Under the pieces are notes generated by a model that worked only from the letters and a program-made list of their open reading frames with translations, had not been told where the DNA came from and made no database searches. Below, piece after piece: positions 5,927 through 7,804 of a stretch of DNA of 7,804 bases. A program made the translations under genes and the position numbers. Position 1 is the stretch's first letter. Each line of letters begins with the position of its first letter. Source of the stretch: Actinomycetes bacterium (GTDB lineage: Bacteria; Actinomycetota; Acidimicrobiia; Spongiisociales; UBA5794); contig JAMBLH010000075.1 of assembly GCA_023336875.1 (NCBI GenBank), forward strand, positions 1 to 7,804. Direction: 5' to 3'.

Positions 5927-6971
5927 CTTCGCGCACCACGCCATCGACGTCGAAGATGAGATCGGGACCATAGGCGGTTGAGGGTGTCTGGAAGCCCGGT
6001 GTGACATCTCCACCAAGGATGCGTTGGACAATGCCGACCGCGGCAGCTGCCGTCCAGACAAGGCCCGCTTCTGGACCGTGAAGGCGTGCAACCGCGATCC
6101 CGCCAGCGTCATCCGTTACCTCTCCCCACACCGCGGTCTGTGTGTGCTCGCGTTCCTCTGCCGTCGCGCCACCCCTCAGCTGTCCTTTGGCCATCTCGCG
6201 GACAAAGGGAAGTCTGAACAGCGGGCGAATCCGGTCAACCACATCCATCTGCTTGACCGTCTCGGGAGGTAGAACGAGGTAGTTCTCAATATTCGGAATG
6301 CCCGTGCTCTTGTGCGCAAGGATGACGTCGCCCCACGTCATCATCGACGCCTTCTCCTCCCCCTCACCGAAGTCGATCGTCCTGGTCTTTCGTGTGGATG
6401 CTGCGACCACAGTGCCGTCGACCCGGTGCTGTTTGTTCGACCCGTAGGGGATCATCTCGATCATCGTGTTGAGCGTGCCAGGAGGCATACCAGCTGGGCC
6501 CTTCGCCCGGAACGCAAGAGTGAGCGTCGTGGCTGTGGGCAGGCGTTGTGTGAGGTATGCCGCCAGACAATCGGTGGGTACGACATCGAATCCTGCGCTC
6601 GGGAGCAGCATTATCCCCGCTTGCTTCGCGGCTGTGTCACGGGTGGATGCCATCTCATAGACGGGCGGCTCACCCGTGATATCGAGATAATGCGTGTTCG
6701 TCCTCAGACAAGCGTCAAGCATGGGCGCTGCAGTGCGGATGAACGGACCCGCACAGTTGAGGACGACCCGTGTATCTGCCAAAGCAACATCGAGAGCTGC
6801 TGAGTCGTCAACCGATGCAACTCGGTATTCGAGGCCAAGGTCAGACGCTTGCTTCGACAGCGTCTCGGCATTTCGGCCGCTCAGGATCGGTTGCAATCCC
6901 CTCTCGACCGCCAGATCGGCGGCTGCACGACCGACGTAGCCAGTGGATCCATAGAGGAGGAAGTCAGCCAT
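5916..6971 (-). CDS. NAD(P)-binding oxidoreductase, saccharopine dehydrogenase-like / trans-acting enoyl reductase family
   Basis: This 351-residue protein belongs to the saccharopine dehydrogenase NADP-binding superfamily (COG3268-like). The group includes mycobacterial trans-acting enoyl reductases and many uncharacterised oxidoreductases. It begins MADFLLYGSTGYVG, a Rossmann strand with the dinucleotide motif G8-S-T-G11-Y-V-G14, followed by SGRN (31-34), which may contact an NADP phosphate. NCAGPF (72-77), THYLDITGE (93-101) and SAGFDVVPTDCLA are characteristic of the family. The C-terminal part is soluble, with no lysine-pathway signature that would make it a true saccharopine dehydrogenase. 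The ATG at 6969-6971 is preferred to an in-frame GTG at 6995 because the latter overlaps the aminotransferase and adds residues before the Rossmann strand. Only eight bases separate it from the aminotransferase stop, and it overlaps the downstream membrane-protein start by 11 bases, so the three genes look like one operon. The substrate is unknown. Confidence 0.88.
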   Translation of the reverse strand: MADFLLYGSTGYVGRAAADLAVERGLQPILSGRNAETLSKQASDLGLEYRVASVDDSAALDVALADTRVVLNCAGPFIRTAAPMLDACLRTNTHYLDITGEPPVYEMASTRDTAAKQAGIMLLPSAGFDVVPTDCLAAYLTQRLPTATTLTLAFRAKGPAGMPPGTLNTMIEMIPYGSNKQHRVDGTVVAASTRKTRTIDFGEGEEKASMMTWGDVILAHKSTGIPNIENYLVLPPETVKQMDVVDRIRPLFRLPFVREMAKGQLRGGATAEEREHTQTAVWGEVTDDAGGIAVARLHGPEAGLVWTAAAAVGIVQRILGGDVTPGFQTPSTAYGPDLIFDVDGVVREDVV

Positions 6972-6979
6972 CGCCCAAC

Positions 6980-7804
6980 TCAGCTCTCTGCCCACTCCTT
7001 GAGGAGGCCAAGCCCTTCTTCGATGTCTGGGACGTCGATGCCTGAGTAGGCGAGGCGGATGTACTTGTTCGGCTCGTTCGGCTGTTCGCGTCCGAAGTGG
7101 AGTCGGTTCGTGAACGACACGCCTGTGGCGTGCAGCGCCGCTCGGCGGAATTCCTCGTAGTCGTTCAAGCCCTTCGCCTCCATCAGGTTCGTGACGTTCG
7201 GGAACAGATAGAACGTGGCGTTCGGGATGAATGTGTCGATCCCCTCGATGGCGTTGAGACCCACAGCTGTTGCATCCCTGCGTGCCTCAAGGGTGTTGAG
7301 GATTGCCTGAACCTCGCTCTGGTCGCCCTCGAGTCCGGCAAGCGCGCCGTACTGGATGAAGTGGTTGGAACAGGATTCATCGTTCACGTTGAGCTTCGCG
7401 ATCACGTCAACGATCTCCTTGGGGCCGACACTGGCACCGAGGCGCCACCCCGTCATCGCGAACTTCTTCGAGAACGTGTAGAGCACAACCGTGCGCTCCG
7501 CCATGCCGGGCTGCTCGACGAACGACGTGCTGTTGCCCGCGTAGCGCATATCGAAATAAGCTTCATCGGCAAGGACGTACAGGTTGTGTTCTCTTACGAG
7601 GTCAGCCAGGCGCTCAAGCTCCTCAGGTGAGCTCTCGGCGCCCATTGGGTTCTGGAGGTCGTTGAGGATGAGGAGCCGGGTCTTGTCTGTGAGCCCACGT
7701 TCGATCGTATCGAAGTCGATGGCGAAGTTCGTGTCACCCTCGACGTATCCGTAGGGCACAGCGACTCCCCCGTTGAACTCGATCTGGGACTCATAGATCG
7801 GATA
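6980..7804 (-). CDS. Class I/II PLP-dependent aminotransferase (partial, 5' end outside window)
   Basis: The 274 visible residues are the cofactor-binding core and C-terminus of a fold-type I aminotransferase, which transfers an amino group between an amino acid and a 2-oxo acid. Counting from the first visible codon (YPIYES), N52-P-M-G55 is the NPxG element that contacts the PLP ring side, D80 in ADEAYF pairs with the pyridine nitrogen, and Y83 also contacts the cofactor. K113 in FSKKFAMTGWRLG forms the Schiff base, and R121 lies in the same signature. R250 in KYIRLAYSG should bind the substrate carboxylate. NPMG replaces the more usual NPTG, a conservative oddity. About 120 N-terminal residues are missing because the gene runs off the right edge; this is not a pseudogene sign. 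It ends eight bases before the oxidoreductase start and probably heads or continues that operon. Aspartate/aromatic-type specificity cannot be told from this fragment. Confidence 0.93.
   Translation of the reverse strand, partial: YPIYESQIEFNGGVAVPYGYVEGDTNFAIDFDTIERGLTDKTRLLILNDLQNPMGAESSPEELERLADLVREHNLYVLADEAYFDMRYAGNSTSFVEQPGMAERTVVLYTFSKKFAMTGWRLGASVGPKEIVDVIAKLNVNDESCSNHFIQYGALAGLEGDQSEVQAILNTLEARRDATAVGLNAIEGIDTFIPNATFYLFPNVTNLMEAKGLNDYEEFRRAALHATGVSFTNRLHFGREQPNEPNKYIRLAYSGIDVPDIEEGLGLLKEWAES

Noticed and set aside
5927..6112. N-terminal extension of the small membrane protein
   Set aside because: The extra residues lie inside the oxidoreductase coding region, are not hydrophobic and show no conserved pattern. 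The ATG at 5926 gives a compact four-helix protein.
6312..6803. 163-codon plus-strand frame
   Set aside because: It is antisense to the saccharopine dehydrogenase-like gene, whose frame carries clear family motifs; no motif is seen in this one.
1..7804. A novel defence, mobile or RNA-based system
   Set aside because: Every long stretch is explained by recognisable metabolic or transport genes. No direct-repeat array, transposase, integrase, nuclease or structured non-coding RNA is apparent on either strand.

Overview
This is a GC-rich bacterial window of ordinary-looking metabolic genes. Weak ribosome sites at some starts, TANNNT-type -10 motifs, an actinobacterial-style xanthine dehydrogenase and the pirin subtype all suggest a high-GC actinobacterium. 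That placement is inference from style only; the window has no rRNA or other taxonomic marker. I found no tRNA, rRNA, CRISPR array, insertion sequence or phage gene.

Layout. (1) Positions 1-854, minus strand: the N-terminal membrane domain of an ABC exporter, running off the left edge. (2) A 90-base gap holding a long near-perfect hairpin. (3) Positions 944-1969, minus: a pirin-family bicupin. (4) An 84-base divergent promoter region. (5) Positions 2054-5537, plus: a tight three-gene operon for a molybdenum hydroxylase of the xanthine dehydrogenase family, in the order FAD subunit, 2Fe-2S subunit, molybdopterin subunit. Both junctions are ATGA stop/start overlaps. (6) Positions 5534-7804, minus: a three-gene run read as aminotransferase (partial), Rossmann oxidoreductase of the saccharopine dehydrogenase-like family, then a small four-helix membrane protein. 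This run meets the molybdenum hydroxylase operon tail to tail, and the two end genes share the four bases CTAG as stop codons.

How the genes work together. The three hydroxylase subunits should form one enzyme. Electrons would pass from the molybdenum centre through two 2Fe-2S clusters to FAD. The active-site glutamates and arginine typical of purine-hydroxylating members are present, and the CO dehydrogenase signature is absent, so xanthine or hypoxanthine oxidation is the best guess. No other purine catabolism gene and no XdhC-type maturation factor is visible here. The divergent pirin may share regulation with this operon. The aminotransferase, oxidoreductase and membrane protein are very closely spaced and probably co-transcribed, but the sequence does not reveal a shared pathway.

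I did not find a convincing new biological system. The points most worth a second look are the 23-bp hairpin after the pirin gene, a possible leaderless start of the ABC gene, the CTAG shared stop with a hairpin beside it, and the uncharacterised aminotransferase/oxidoreductase/membrane-protein operon.
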